The translations under genes and the position numbers were made by a program. A stretch of 64,000 nucleotides of DNA from Motacilla alba alba (lineage: Eukaryota; Chordata; Aves; Passeriformes; Motacillidae): the NCBI RefSeq assembly GCF_015832195.1, contig NC_052033.1:2356001-2420000 (forward strand). Direction: 5' to 3'. The notes under the pieces are model-generated. The model made no database searches. It was not told the origin of the DNA and saw only the letters and a program-made list of their open reading frames with translations. Below, one piece after another: positions 51,641 to 61,620 of this stretch; the first letter of the stretch is position 1; the number at the start of each line of letters is the position of its first letter.

Positions 51641-54600
51641 CTTACACATAATTTTTATTGGAAAAACTCACTTTCATGTCTTACGTTTCTTTCCCCACAC
51701 TTTCCTCCCACTTGCTGGGACCGTGCCCTGCTGTGACACTCCACATCAGGGTGGTTGTACCGAGCTATGTCCTCTCATGGCCCTGGCCCGAAGCAGAAAG
51801 GGCTCCTGGAAGGCTGGTACCCCATGTTCCTCCTGATGTCTGGCACAGACATTTCACATCAGCAAACCCACCGTGGTGAGCATCATCACAGGAGTCTGAC
51901 AGTTCACCTTTTACCCTGCACTGGATGAGCTGGTTCCCCCTTTTTTTTTGTGTAACAACCAAATACTTGAAGCATTTGCCCAGAAAACACAACATCTGGA
52001 TTCAATTCCCTCCCCAACCCCAGAGTCTCCAACCTGTATTTCCCACGAGACAGATGCAGCACGATGCTAAACAGCAATCTGGCAGGGGGAAAACATGGTA
52101 TTTTTTATTCTTGCTCTCCAAGCTGAGCTATTGTACAAACAGGAACACAAGTGTCCTGAGGCCAAAAAACGAGCAAGAAGCACATGACTCCCTACCCTGC
52201 CTGCCACAGCAGCAGTGATAACACGTTCTGCTTATTATCAATAGCTGTTTTACAATAAATACATAATCTGCCCTGAACAGAGGGCTCAGAGCCCAGGATT
52301 TGCTCACCCCATAGCTTATTTTGGGGGAGAGGAAGCAATGGTTTAGAGGTTGGAACTTTTGAATGCGGCACCTTGAGATAAGTCCATAGGCTGGAGGAAT
52401 GTGCAAAGATGCAAATTTCCCGTTGTGCTTCTGAGAATAAAAGTATTGCCATTAATCAGCCTCTCCTCCTCTGTTTTTTAGGTCATCACTTATAGGTACA
52501 AGGGGGCTGGAACAAGCACAGGGAAGACACAGAGTGTTCCAGTGGCACAGACAGTGCTCATCATCCAGGCACGGCTGCAAACGTTACAGAAAACCCTGGT
52601 TTTGCACAGAAAACCCTCGCTGAGCATGTCAACCCCCAGTGAAATACTGGAGTTGTCACCCCTGGTACTGACAGGGCAGCAAGCCAAGTGTTTGTAATAA
52701 AAATCCTGCAGCAGAAAGGGAAAAAACCCAGATTGCCCAACATTTCAATGAACTGGGAGGAAGCTGCCAGTGCTTCTTTGCTGAAAAGAAGCCTTTCCAA
52801 AAAGGTTTTTCCAAGTCTCTTTCAGCTTGTAGATTTTTATCTTCACCCCACACAGAGCCTCCTGCAAGGATGGGAAGCACTGGAGCTGTTTCCATGATGT
52901 GCTCAAAAGTCAAGGTGCTTTTGGTTTTCCTACCTGTTTGCAAGTCTCTCACCCCAGTGGAAGTAAAAAAAGCAGAGTTGGGGGCAGACCATAAAAAGGT
53001 TAATTTGCTATATACACCAGTCTGACCTTTTTTGGCAGCTCTAACAGCTGCACCCAAGAAGCACCTAAGGGATGAAAATTCTTCTGAAACCAGGGCTAGG
53101 GAGGATACCTTCTAGCACCCCACCAGCCATTAAAGCAGTGGTGAAAGAACTTGCAAATACTTAAGTTAAAAAATAAACCTCGGGCCAGGCACTGCTCCCA
53201 CGCTGGTTTGTGCAGTGCCTGTGGCAGCCCAACACCATTTCCTCAGGACAAACCAGCCTTTGGTGGGGTTTTGCAGCAGGACTTCATAATATGTGTCAGT
53301 CATCCAATGCTGGCAGTGGAACAACAGAGCAGATTCCGACCCCCAACATTTCTGTCAGAGGATTTCTTTATGTCACATGTGCTGAGTGTGGACATCGCCC
53401 TCCCTCCATCACCTCCTAATCCTGGGAGCTCTTCAGGGTAAAGCAGGGCAGAATGGCAAATGCTTACAGCTGCAGCTCCCTCCTGAGCAGTTGCTGGGCC
53501 AGCAACTTCAGTCTTCAAGGTAAAAATGAATTATGATAGCCCATATGGATGAGACAAAAATGAGATTTTTGGGCGGTTTTTATGGGACCCAGTGGTAAAA
53601 GAGTTTTTCCCAATGTGCTGGCTAATACACATGGGAATAATTTGACCTCTGTAAAACCTTCAGAGGGCCAAAACATCCATCCACTCCTTTCTTTCTTTGA
53701 TTAAGCTGGGCATCCTGGCTGCTGCCTTCCTTCCCTGTCAGTGGCAGAGGACATTTTGAAGGGGATTGATGCCAATATAATGTACATTTATTACCTGCCT
53801 TGGGAACTTTGGGTGAAAACGCTGAGATGTGATGACTGGTGCTCTGAACAGACTCACCAGGTATCAACACTTGGGGTTGGATTGTACCTAGGGCAGCTTC
53901 TGTATTCCTGACAGAGCTGATATGACTTATCCCTGGGGTGAGGAGGTGGGAGAGAAAGAATTGCTTCTGACAGATACTAGTCATGTTGCTTAATGAAGTT
54001 TTGCAAGGTGTTCAGAAACAGCAGGATGGGGTCAAATCAGGGAAGGTCACGCTGCTGGAAGCTGCAATCCTGAGTCAAGACCTGGCTTGTCCCCAGAGCC
54101 TGTCACTCGGCTCCCTACCTGGCTGGCGGAGCTGCTGGGATTGCAAAGAATTTATTGACACCCACCCACCATCCCTAAAGTTTTATGGCAATATAGATCC
54201 ATTAGAAATCCATTTTACAGAGGTATTAAAATAATGAAGGTGAGAATTAAGAGAGCAGCACACTCCTTGGAAAACCCACTGATCATAATATACTGCTTTA
54301 AAGAAAGTTATCGTGCAGTCCCCTTAAAGAAAGTTATCAATTAGTCACTGCATCAGACATGGGAGAATTGTTCCCTGAAGAGGATTTTAGGAGGAAAGCC
54401 AGTGACTAAGTGATGAATTTATCACTGGGGGTTGCTTGGCTCCATGGATTAAGATGACATGGCACAGAGGGCTCGGAGAGCAGACCGAGCTCCTGGTGGC
54501 CCTGGGGGGGTTCAGGCAGGAGCAGCATGGGCTGAGATGAGACACAGCTCCCAGGCAGGGTGATGGCAGCTCAGGAAGGAGACATGGCTCCAGAGGGGTG

Positions 54601-55189
54601 GGTCAGAGCTCCCACACATGCTCCGGGCACTGGGCAGATGCTCCCACAGCTGCCTGTAGCTGCTGCAGTGCTGGCTTGGAGATGGTGCCCCATGCTCTCC
54701 TTCCCCACAGCCTTCCAGAGCACCACAGTGTGCTGTGCAGAATCAGAACATGATGGATTGTCTGGTGCAGATGCCCCACTGAAACCGGGGGCATCAGGGC
54801 TGATGTCAAACTGGCCCTGGTCAGAGGCTGGGTAGGGGAGGTTTGTCTGTCCCTGCAGCTGAGCTGTGAAATGCCCTGGGGTGAGCCAGGACAGCAAGAA
54901 CAGAAGTCAAAGTACAAAGTACAAAACCTACTTGGCTCCTGCAGCTCAGATAACTGAACATGGGCAGAGGAAGGAGCCACTGGGACACGGCTTTTCTCTG
55001 TGGGCAAACATCACCTGGTAACATCCAGACAAGATGAGCACACATGAGCCTGTTCCATCCCAGCAGTCTGAGGGAGACAGCGCAAAAGAGAGAGGGCTGT
55101 CAAATGAAAAGGTTGTGAATGTTGCCTAAAACTGGGAGAAATCACAGGATTTCCATGGAATTGAATAAACTTGCAAAATACTTTGTTTT
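51641..55189. other. Intergenic sequence, nothing recognised
   Basis: Mixed composition with many short open frames on both strands, none recognisable. 54287-54345 contains a local duplication of TTAAAGAAAGTTATC. 54450-54850 is GC-rich without CpG clustering. Confidence 0.5.
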
Positions 55190-55338
55190 GATCCAAACCA
55201 TCCCTGGAAGTGTTTAAAAGCTATGTAGCTGTGGTGCTGAGGGACATGGTCTAGTAGTGGTTTTGGCAATGCTGGGTTAATGCTTGGACTTGATCTTAAA
55301 GGTTCTTTCCAACCTAAACAGTCCTGTGATTCCACAAA
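55190..55338 (+). mobile_element. CR1 3' tail
   Basis: The phrases AACCATCCCTGGAAGTGTTT, GGGACATGGTCTAGTAGTGG, TGGACTTGATCTTAAAGGTT and CTTTCCAACCTAAACAGTCC, then a TGTGATTCC end, follow the canonical CR1 3' consensus closely. It is one of the least diverged CR1 tails in the window. Confidence 0.85.
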
Positions 55339-55504
55339 TCTACATTTCTCAACGCAGAGGCATTTTGGGAGCCCAAAGCTGCCCTCCTCAATTGCTGCAT
55401 GGCTGAAAGGGCTCCCGGGGTGACCGCAGCAGTCACCCTCTGCCCACACCTCACTGGGCTCAGCTGAGCAGCTCAGCAAAGCCCTGACAAATTGCCAAGC
55501 TCTC

Positions 55505-56060
55505 CTGAGATAAATAATCACAAACAAAAATATTTGTGTTTACTGTGGGGATTTGTCTGTGCATAATTATGCATTAGTCATTACGAGGACTACAGGAGAG
55601 TTTTACACATGTAAATATGTTCAGTTAATTAGACAGGACTGCTTTTGGTTTGTTTCTTCTCTGCAGTGTGATCCTGAAGTCATCAAACACTCCTGGATCA
55701 CGAGGCAGGGTGAAGGATGTGCGTGAGGAAAACAGCTCTCTCCCTGCTTGTAATGCAGCTCTGGGTATCAATACATATTCCTTTAAAATACTTCTTGTAG
55801 CTTTTCTGTTACAGCCTCAAGGTACTACACACGATGCAGCACAACCTTCACACTGTTCTCTCATGTTCATGTTTCAAGGGGAGATCAGATGGATTTCTCA
55901 GGTAATACAATATAAGACATTATTTTCTTCTGAAACGTTTTTAAGTGCGGCAGCTTTTAGTAATCTTCTAGCATCTTCTCCTATGTATGACAGAGTCTAT
56001 TAATGTCATTTGCATGAGAAGTTCACAATAAATCATTCATGCACAGTTTAGTACAGGTTA
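55505..56060. promoter_or_regulatory. Candidate conserved non-coding element (enhancer-like)
   Basis: This AT-rich, non-repetitive block is dense in developmental factor motifs: AAATATTTGTGTTTACTG (forkhead-like, about 55529-55546), the perfect palindrome GCATAATTATGC (55561-55572; POU/homeodomain-like), TTAATTAG near 55626, and an inverse octamer ATTTGCAT (about 56009-56016). The intervening stretch 55640-55900 is less striking. Conservation is inferred from texture only and was not measured. Confidence 0.3.
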
Positions 56061-56534
56061 AGTGTAACAGCCTAACTGTGATTTTCTATAAGAAAATCAG
56101 AGCAGCTCATCAACTGGTGTAAATCAGCAGTGCTCCATCAAAGCCACTGAGTCACACCAACTAATTGCTTGGCCCATGGGAAAGATTTAGGCAAAAAAGC
56201 AGCGGGGAAGAGCACGATTCGATTCCTGCCTGTTGGAAGGCCCTTCTCCTGAGAGCTTCTCTCCAAAAAACCTTTCCAAAGAAAATCCATAGTGGATTTT
56301 CTGTTAATCCTGTGGGGCCTGGCTGGTCCAAGGTCATCACTGTCCCGCTGACAGCCCTGGGGCCACACTCCTGGAGGGTGAGGAGTGCTCAGGGGAGCCA
56401 GGAGCTGCTGGAGCAGGGCCAGCAGCTCAGCAGGAAACCTTGGGCTTGTCCAGGGCCTGAGAGTGGGAGCAAAATCAAATTCCCCAAGAACCTGCAGCTG
56501 TCATTCAGGCAAAATCCTGGAACAACAGCAAAAG

Positions 56535-56612
56535 CACTTCCAACCCCCACGTGGTGGGGGATTGAACCAGATGACCTTTAAGGTCCCTTCCAACCAAACA
56601 TTTCTGTGACTC
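56535..56612 (+). mobile_element. CR1 3' tail
   Basis: GGGGGATTGAACCAGATGAC, then CTTTAAGGTCCCTTCCAACC and AAACATTTCTGTGACTCC, is the terminal part of a CR1 element. Sequence to the left is not clearly CR1. Confidence 0.78.
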
Positions 56613-57235
56613 CATGATGTAGGACAGTGTGGTGTCCATGCATCCATCTCCACTTCACTGCTTGGTTATCCTCCGTGTTTGGAGCACTGAGCCCTTTTGC
56701 TGATGGCAGGAGGAGCAGGAGGAGGAGGAGGAGGAGGAGGTGGAGAAGGCACTCCTTGCCCTCTGGGCAGCACAGCAAAGCCCCTCGGGAGATGCCAGCA
56801 GGGCAGGTGCCACCCTGCTGCACCCAGCTTGGGCCAGTACCTCGGGAAGTGAAAGGAAATTCCTTCGCAGTGATGTGGAATTTGTCACCCGCTCTGGAAA
56901 GGGGCCATGCAGGCACAGAGGAGCAAAGGGTCCCTGGAGGGGGGTGGCTGATGGAGAACCCCACGCTGTCCCTGAGCAGAGCTGGCAGGTGACGCTGTGG
57001 CTGGGCAGCGAGTGGCTCAGCTTCGCCCAGGCAGGAGGCGAACAGGGGCACAGCTTCGCTCAGAAATGAAGATCTTTCTCCTCCCCTCCTCCTGTTTCTG
57101 CTCTCTGTTTTCGGCCTGGTTCTTGTTCCCACTGAGGCGGCGTGTGGGACAGAGGCTCATTGTTCCCGCTGCTGGGGGAACGCGCCGCAGCAGCGCTGAT
57201 CTTATTAGAGCGGGGCGCGCCCGGGCCCAGCCTGG
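56613..57235. other. Intergenic GC-rich stretch with a GGA-triplet run
   Basis: A GGAGGAGGAGG triplet run (about 56708-56740) lies here and then unique GC-rich sequence up to the minisatellite. Open frames on both strands follow from composition. No product is recognised. Confidence 0.45.
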
Positions 57236-58072
57236 GGACATCGGGGGGGGACACCGGGGGACATCGGGGGGGGACACCGGGGGGACATCCCGGGGGACAG
57301 CCTGGGGACATCGGGGGGACAGCCTGGGGGACATCGGGGGGACATCCCGGGAGACAGCCTGGGGACATCGGGGGCGACACCGGGGGGACATCCTGGGGAC
57401 ATCAGGGGGGACACCGGGGGGACATCCCGGGGGACAGCCTGGGGACATCGGGGGGACACCGGAGGGACATCCCGGGGGACAGCCTGGGGACATCGGGGGG
57501 GACACTGGGGAGACATCCTGGGGGACAGCCTGGGGGACATCGGGGGGGACACCGGGGAGACATCCTGGGGGACAGCCTGGGGGACAGCCTGGGGGGATTT
57601 CATGGGGGACATCCTGGGGACATCCTGGGGGAATGTCCTGGGGGGATTTCATGGGGGACATTATGGGGGCACATTCTGGGGGACATCCTGGGCGACATCG
57701 GGGGGGACATCCTAGGGGGATTTCATGGGGGACATCCTGGGGGACATCAGGGGAGGACATCATGGGGGAACATCCTGGGGGGACATCCTGGGGGACATCC
57801 TTAGGGGGACACCCTGGGGGGACACCCTGGGGGGATTTCATGGGGGACATCCTGGGGGACATCGGGGGGGACATCAGGGGGGGATTTCATGGGGGGATAT
57901 CCTTGGGGGCATATGCTGGTATCCTGGGGGTACATACTCGGGGGGACATTCTGGGGGGATATAATGGGGGGATATCCTTGGGGGTACATCATGGGGGACA
58001 TTCTGGGAGTAGGTCCTGGGGGTACATCCTGGGGGCACATCCCTGGGGACACATCCTTGCGGGCACATCTAC
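57236..58072 (+). repeat. G-rich minisatellite (GGGGGACATC family)
   Basis: Dozens of copies of a 12-15 bp unit run head to tail. The left third alternates GGGGACATCGGGGGG and GACACCGGGGG, the middle is dominated by GACATCCTGGGG, and the right end drifts to GGGGATATCCTTGGGGGTAC. Almost every unit has a run of four to seven G on the plus strand. All three plus frames and parts of the minus frames stay open for hundreds of codons because the unit lacks stops. Confidence 0.95.
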
Positions 58073-59487
58073 AGAAAAGCCAGGAAAAGGTTTAGATCCT
58101 ACAAATGTGGGGGAGAAGAACTAGAGGAGGGTCTCCACGAAGTGCACAGCAACTCGCTGGCTGTGCTCCTGGTTCGACTGAGAGCCGGCCAGGCTGATCA
58201 AGATGCACCTTCTAAATGCTCAGACAGCAGAAGGAAACTGCACAATCTCAGGCTATTTATTTGTAACTTATAAAGGATATAATTTGAAATGTACTGGCTA
58301 AATAAGACTTAATTGTGTTTAAAATTCCTGTTAACAAACGCTGTAAGGAGTTGTCTTAGGGGAAATAAAGAGGAAAAAACAAAAAAAAAAAACCCAACAA
58401 CTTGGGCACTAATGATTAGAGCAAAACCCTGATGTTAAGAGGACTTTGTCTCAGTGGAAGCAAGTTACTCATCTTTTCCAGAAGATACACGCATGCATCG
58501 CAAAATGTTTATTTTGTACTCTCTGAAGTGGTTAATCTACATGCAAAGCAATGAAAAGGTGCCTTATTAGGCTAATTGCTAATAAAAAAAAAGAGAGAGA
58601 GAAAAAAAGCCCAGAACGACTGAGAGCAAATATTTAAAAACAGATGCAGAAGGCTGTGAAAACAAACACAATCTCGTTTTTCCGTGAAGTTTTCCCACCA
58701 GAAATCAGAGAGTTCAAAGAGACGTCCGGTTAATGCGGTACCTCCAGGCTCCCGGCGCTGGAGCTGTTCATTAGCCGCTGCGTAGTTCTGTGATGCAGAA
58801 CTGGATTAATGGAAAGGTGACTGGGAAGCCACCCAGGGACCTGCTAATGATACTGCTGCGTCCTCAGAGAAGTCCTCTCTAGCCTTGCCCACGTGCAGCA
58901 AAACACACACACCCCGTCAGGATACAATGCCACATTATCACAAGAAAACACTTTGGAGAGGGGAAGAAGATGTCATCACCGAGTGGTGCTGGGAGCTGGC
59001 GAAACCCAAGATGGAAAAATAATTGCATGCATGTTTTTTAATACAACAGGATTCCCCCAAGCTCATTAAAGCAGATGGAAGTTTTAAAACCTGTATTACT
59101 TTAAAAATTAATTTACAGCTGTGGGGCTTGGTGGCCCAGAGAACATTAAAATGATAAATCCGGAAAGGTGATGTGAGCAGAAAGGAGGATTGCTTTGGTC
59201 ACAACATGGCCTTGTGCAGCTGGGAAGGGGAGATGGCACCATTTTGTTGCTGTTTGACATTTACCTCTGCTGAGCCATTTCTGGGCTTAACCCAGATTTT
59301 AAAACACTGCAACATACCATTACAATTTCCTCCCAAGTGATGTGTCAGCCAGAAACAATCTTGGTGCCTCTCTGTTTCATCAGACACAGGCTGGCATGAT
59401 GAGGGAGCTGATATGGACATCTTGGGCACTTAGGACAACAGAAGAGCCCTGTCAGAGCTGGATGTCTGCACTGGGCTGTGGCATGGG
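58073..59487. other. Intergenic sequence with an enhancer-like block
   Basis: I see no gene. 58380-58620 has A-rich runs. 58600-58870 contains TTAATG, TTCATTAGCC, TGGATTAATGG and CTAATGAT motifs in non-repetitive sequence and could be a conserved homeodomain-bound element. That is inference from motif density only. Confidence 0.35.
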
Positions 59488-59847
59488 GTCACAGCCTGGA
59501 CATCCATGGCCCAGGGTCACAGCCTGGACATCCACAGCAGTCCATGGCCCAGGGTCACAGCCTGGACATCCATGGCCCAGGGTCACAGCCTGGACATCCA
59601 CAGCAGCACATGGCACTGGGTCACAGCCTGGACATCCACAGCAGCACATGGCACAGGGTCACAGCCTGGACATCCACAGCAGCACATGGCACAGGGTCAC
59701 AGCCTGGACATCCACAGCAGTCCATGGCCCAGGGTCACAGCCTGGACATCCACAGCAGCACATGGCACTGGGTCACAGCCTGGACATCCACAGCAGCACA
59801 TGGCCCAGGGTCACAGCCTGGATATCCACAGCAGTCCATGGCACTGG
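59488..59847 (+). repeat. 38-bp minisatellite with 28-bp variants, ten units
   Basis: Units begin GTCACAGCCTGGACATCCA. Eight are 38 bp, and two (the first and third) are 28 bp, lacking the 10-bp segment around CAGCAGCACA or CAGCAGTC. Boundaries are exact: 59488, 59516, 59554, 59582, 59620, 59658, 59696, 59734, 59772 and 59810. Because 38 is not a multiple of three, all three plus frames read the same peptides in turn, which explains three overlapping long frames. Confidence 0.97.
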
Positions 59848-60706
59848 CTCTTGGCACCAGCTTTGCACCTCCAAGGTCTGAGCAGTGCTGCTGCTGCGCT
59901 CCCCCTGCCGCAGCCCCAGCCTCCAGCCCCAGCAATGCCCTAATTCCCCTGCTCAGCAGCCGCCTCCCAAGACAAGCTGTGCCTGTCTGAGAGCACGGCA
60001 GCGTGGCGGCGTGCGTGCCCAGGGCCAGGATGGGGTGGGGGACAGGAGCTTGGGGCAGCTGCTGGCACACCAAGCCAGTGCCAGGAGGGGAGTCCTTCAC
60101 CCTGCAGAGCCACCACCCTCAGCTGGGACATCCCTGGCTCTGGGAAAGGCCATGATGGAGTGGTGGGACAAAGCCAGCAGCTCCTCTGAGCCCTGTGGGG
60201 GCTGGACCATCTCTTTCCTGCTGTATATTTGTCCAATGCCGAGCACCAAGTGCTGGGATGGGCGAGGTAGCACGGAACAAAGGCTGCAGGCAGGTTGTAT
60301 TCAGCTCACACCAGCTACCTCTGCCTGCTGGGAAGAAAGGAGCCCTTTGTTTGGAAAGAGCAGCTACTCCCACCAAACCACGCACGGGGCCCTGCGCTGC
60401 AGAACCCCGTGTTATATGCAGGAGTGGTTTGGCACAAAATGGTCCCTGTTCCGCCCTCCCCGTGCTATCCTCACCCTCACAGGTCTGTGCACGGAGCATA
60501 GCCTGGCTCTCCGAAGGCTAGAGTGTGTGGCCAGGGATGGGGATGAAATCACAGCCTGGGAATGACCCCCTTTGTGCAGCCCCACAGAGCCCACCCACCC
60601 CGTGGGCAATCCACAGCTGCTGTGGCCGAGGTGCTGCCCGCCCCTGCCTGGGCTGCAGCCCCCGAAACACACACCCAGCTGGGGCTGACACGGAGCTGGG
60701 ACTCTG
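59848..60706. other. GC-rich spacer between minisatellites
   Basis: This is CAG/CTG-rich unique sequence. A 226-codon plus-strand frame (59885-60565) crosses it, but it has no recognisable domain, no splice context and a composition-driven sequence. I do not call it a gene. Confidence 0.45.
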
Positions 60707-61042
60707 GTGCCAGGCTCAGGGCTGTCCACAGTGCCAGGTTTGGAGCTGTCCCCAATGCCAGGCTCAGAGCTGTCCCTAGTGCCAGGCTCAGAGCTGTCCC
60801 CAATGCCAGGTTTGGAGCTGTCCCCAATGCCAGGCTCAGAGCTGTCCCCAGTGCCAGGCTCAGAGCTGTCCCCAATGCCAGGTTTGGGGCTGTCCCCAAT
60901 GCCAGGCTCAGAGCTGTCCCCAATGCCAGGTTTGGGGCTGTCCCCAGTGCCAGGCTCGGAGCTGTCCCCAATGCCAGGTTTGGGGCTGTCCCCAATGCCA
61001 GGCTCAGGGCTGTCCCCAGTGCCAGGCTCGGGGCTGTCCCCA
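60707..61042 (+). repeat. 24-bp minisatellite, fourteen exact-length copies
   Basis: Fourteen units of exactly 24 bp occur in two subtypes that partly alternate: RTGCCAGGCTCRGRGCTGTC-type and RTGCCAGGTTTGGRGCTGTC-type, each ending CCCA with few exceptions. As 24 is eight codons, open frames on both strands repeat an 8-residue unit (for example PGSELSPM or ALGTAPNL). No genuine coding signal is seen. Confidence 0.97.
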
Positions 61043-61188
61043 GGCAGTGCAGCTGGGGATGTGGCCAGGCTCATGCCCATCCCTTCCCTGGCATCACTCC
61101 ACTGCTGCTCCAGGGCATTCCTGGGTGAAGGTGGTTTCTCCCTGCAGAGAGCGTTACTGGGATCCCTGGGCTGTGCCCTTGTGACAGA

Positions 61189-61620
61189 TGAGCAATGCGA
61201 TGGTTGACTCTCACAATTTAAAGGCAAATATAATGTATATCTGTTAGGAGAAGTTTTATACATTTATAGTTGTGTTTTATCCCCTTGTGTTGTTACCAGG
61301 GGGTGCCCTGGGTTTGGGACATTTGGGAGGGTTGACTTGTGACTATGGCAGCACCTGACCTCCAATCAAGATTTAAGGAAGTGATCTCCACCACTGCACA
61401 GTGAAGGAGTCGATGGACAGAACTTTGGGAGAGCTAAAGGGTTAAAAGGCAGAACATCCATTGTATGGATGAGCACATGGTGGGGAAAATCCTCTGCTCC
61501 CATAATATTTTCTCTATTCAGTCTTCTGTTGTATTTTTGACAAGGTTTAATAAACCTTTCTAACCTTCTGGAAGTGAGCAGCATCTCTCACACCCTGAAG
61601 CACCGTGAGACCCAAAGCCA
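61189..61620 (+). mobile_element. Probable solo LTR (endogenous retrovirus)
   Basis: It begins with TGAGCAATGCGATGGTTGAC and TCTCACAATTTAAAGG. In the middle are GGGGTGCCCTGGGTTTGGGA and GGTTGACTTGTGACTATGGC, followed by GCACCTGACCTCCAATCAAG. Near the end TTTAATAAACCTTTCTAACC carries an AATAAA signal. This order matches LTRs common in songbird genomes, as I remember them. No coding region accompanies it, and I found no clear target-site duplication. Confidence 0.65.

Noticed and set aside
56997..58124. 375-codon plus frame and 285-codon minus frame
   Set aside because: Both are translations of the G-rich minisatellite and have no other content.
59342..59990. Three overlapping plus frames of 145-179 codons with repeated GHSLDIH or GSQPGHP peptides
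   Set aside because: These are the three registers of the 38-bp minisatellite.
59885..60565. 226-codon plus frame in the spacer between minisatellites
   Set aside because: No recognisable domain, low-complexity start, CAG/CTG-rich composition and opposing open frames. No evidence of splicing or conservation can be seen.
60412..61263. 283-codon minus frame with GDSPEPGI-like repeats and plus-strand counterparts
   Set aside because: These come from the 24-bp minisatellite, whose length is a multiple of three and which lacks stops in most frames.
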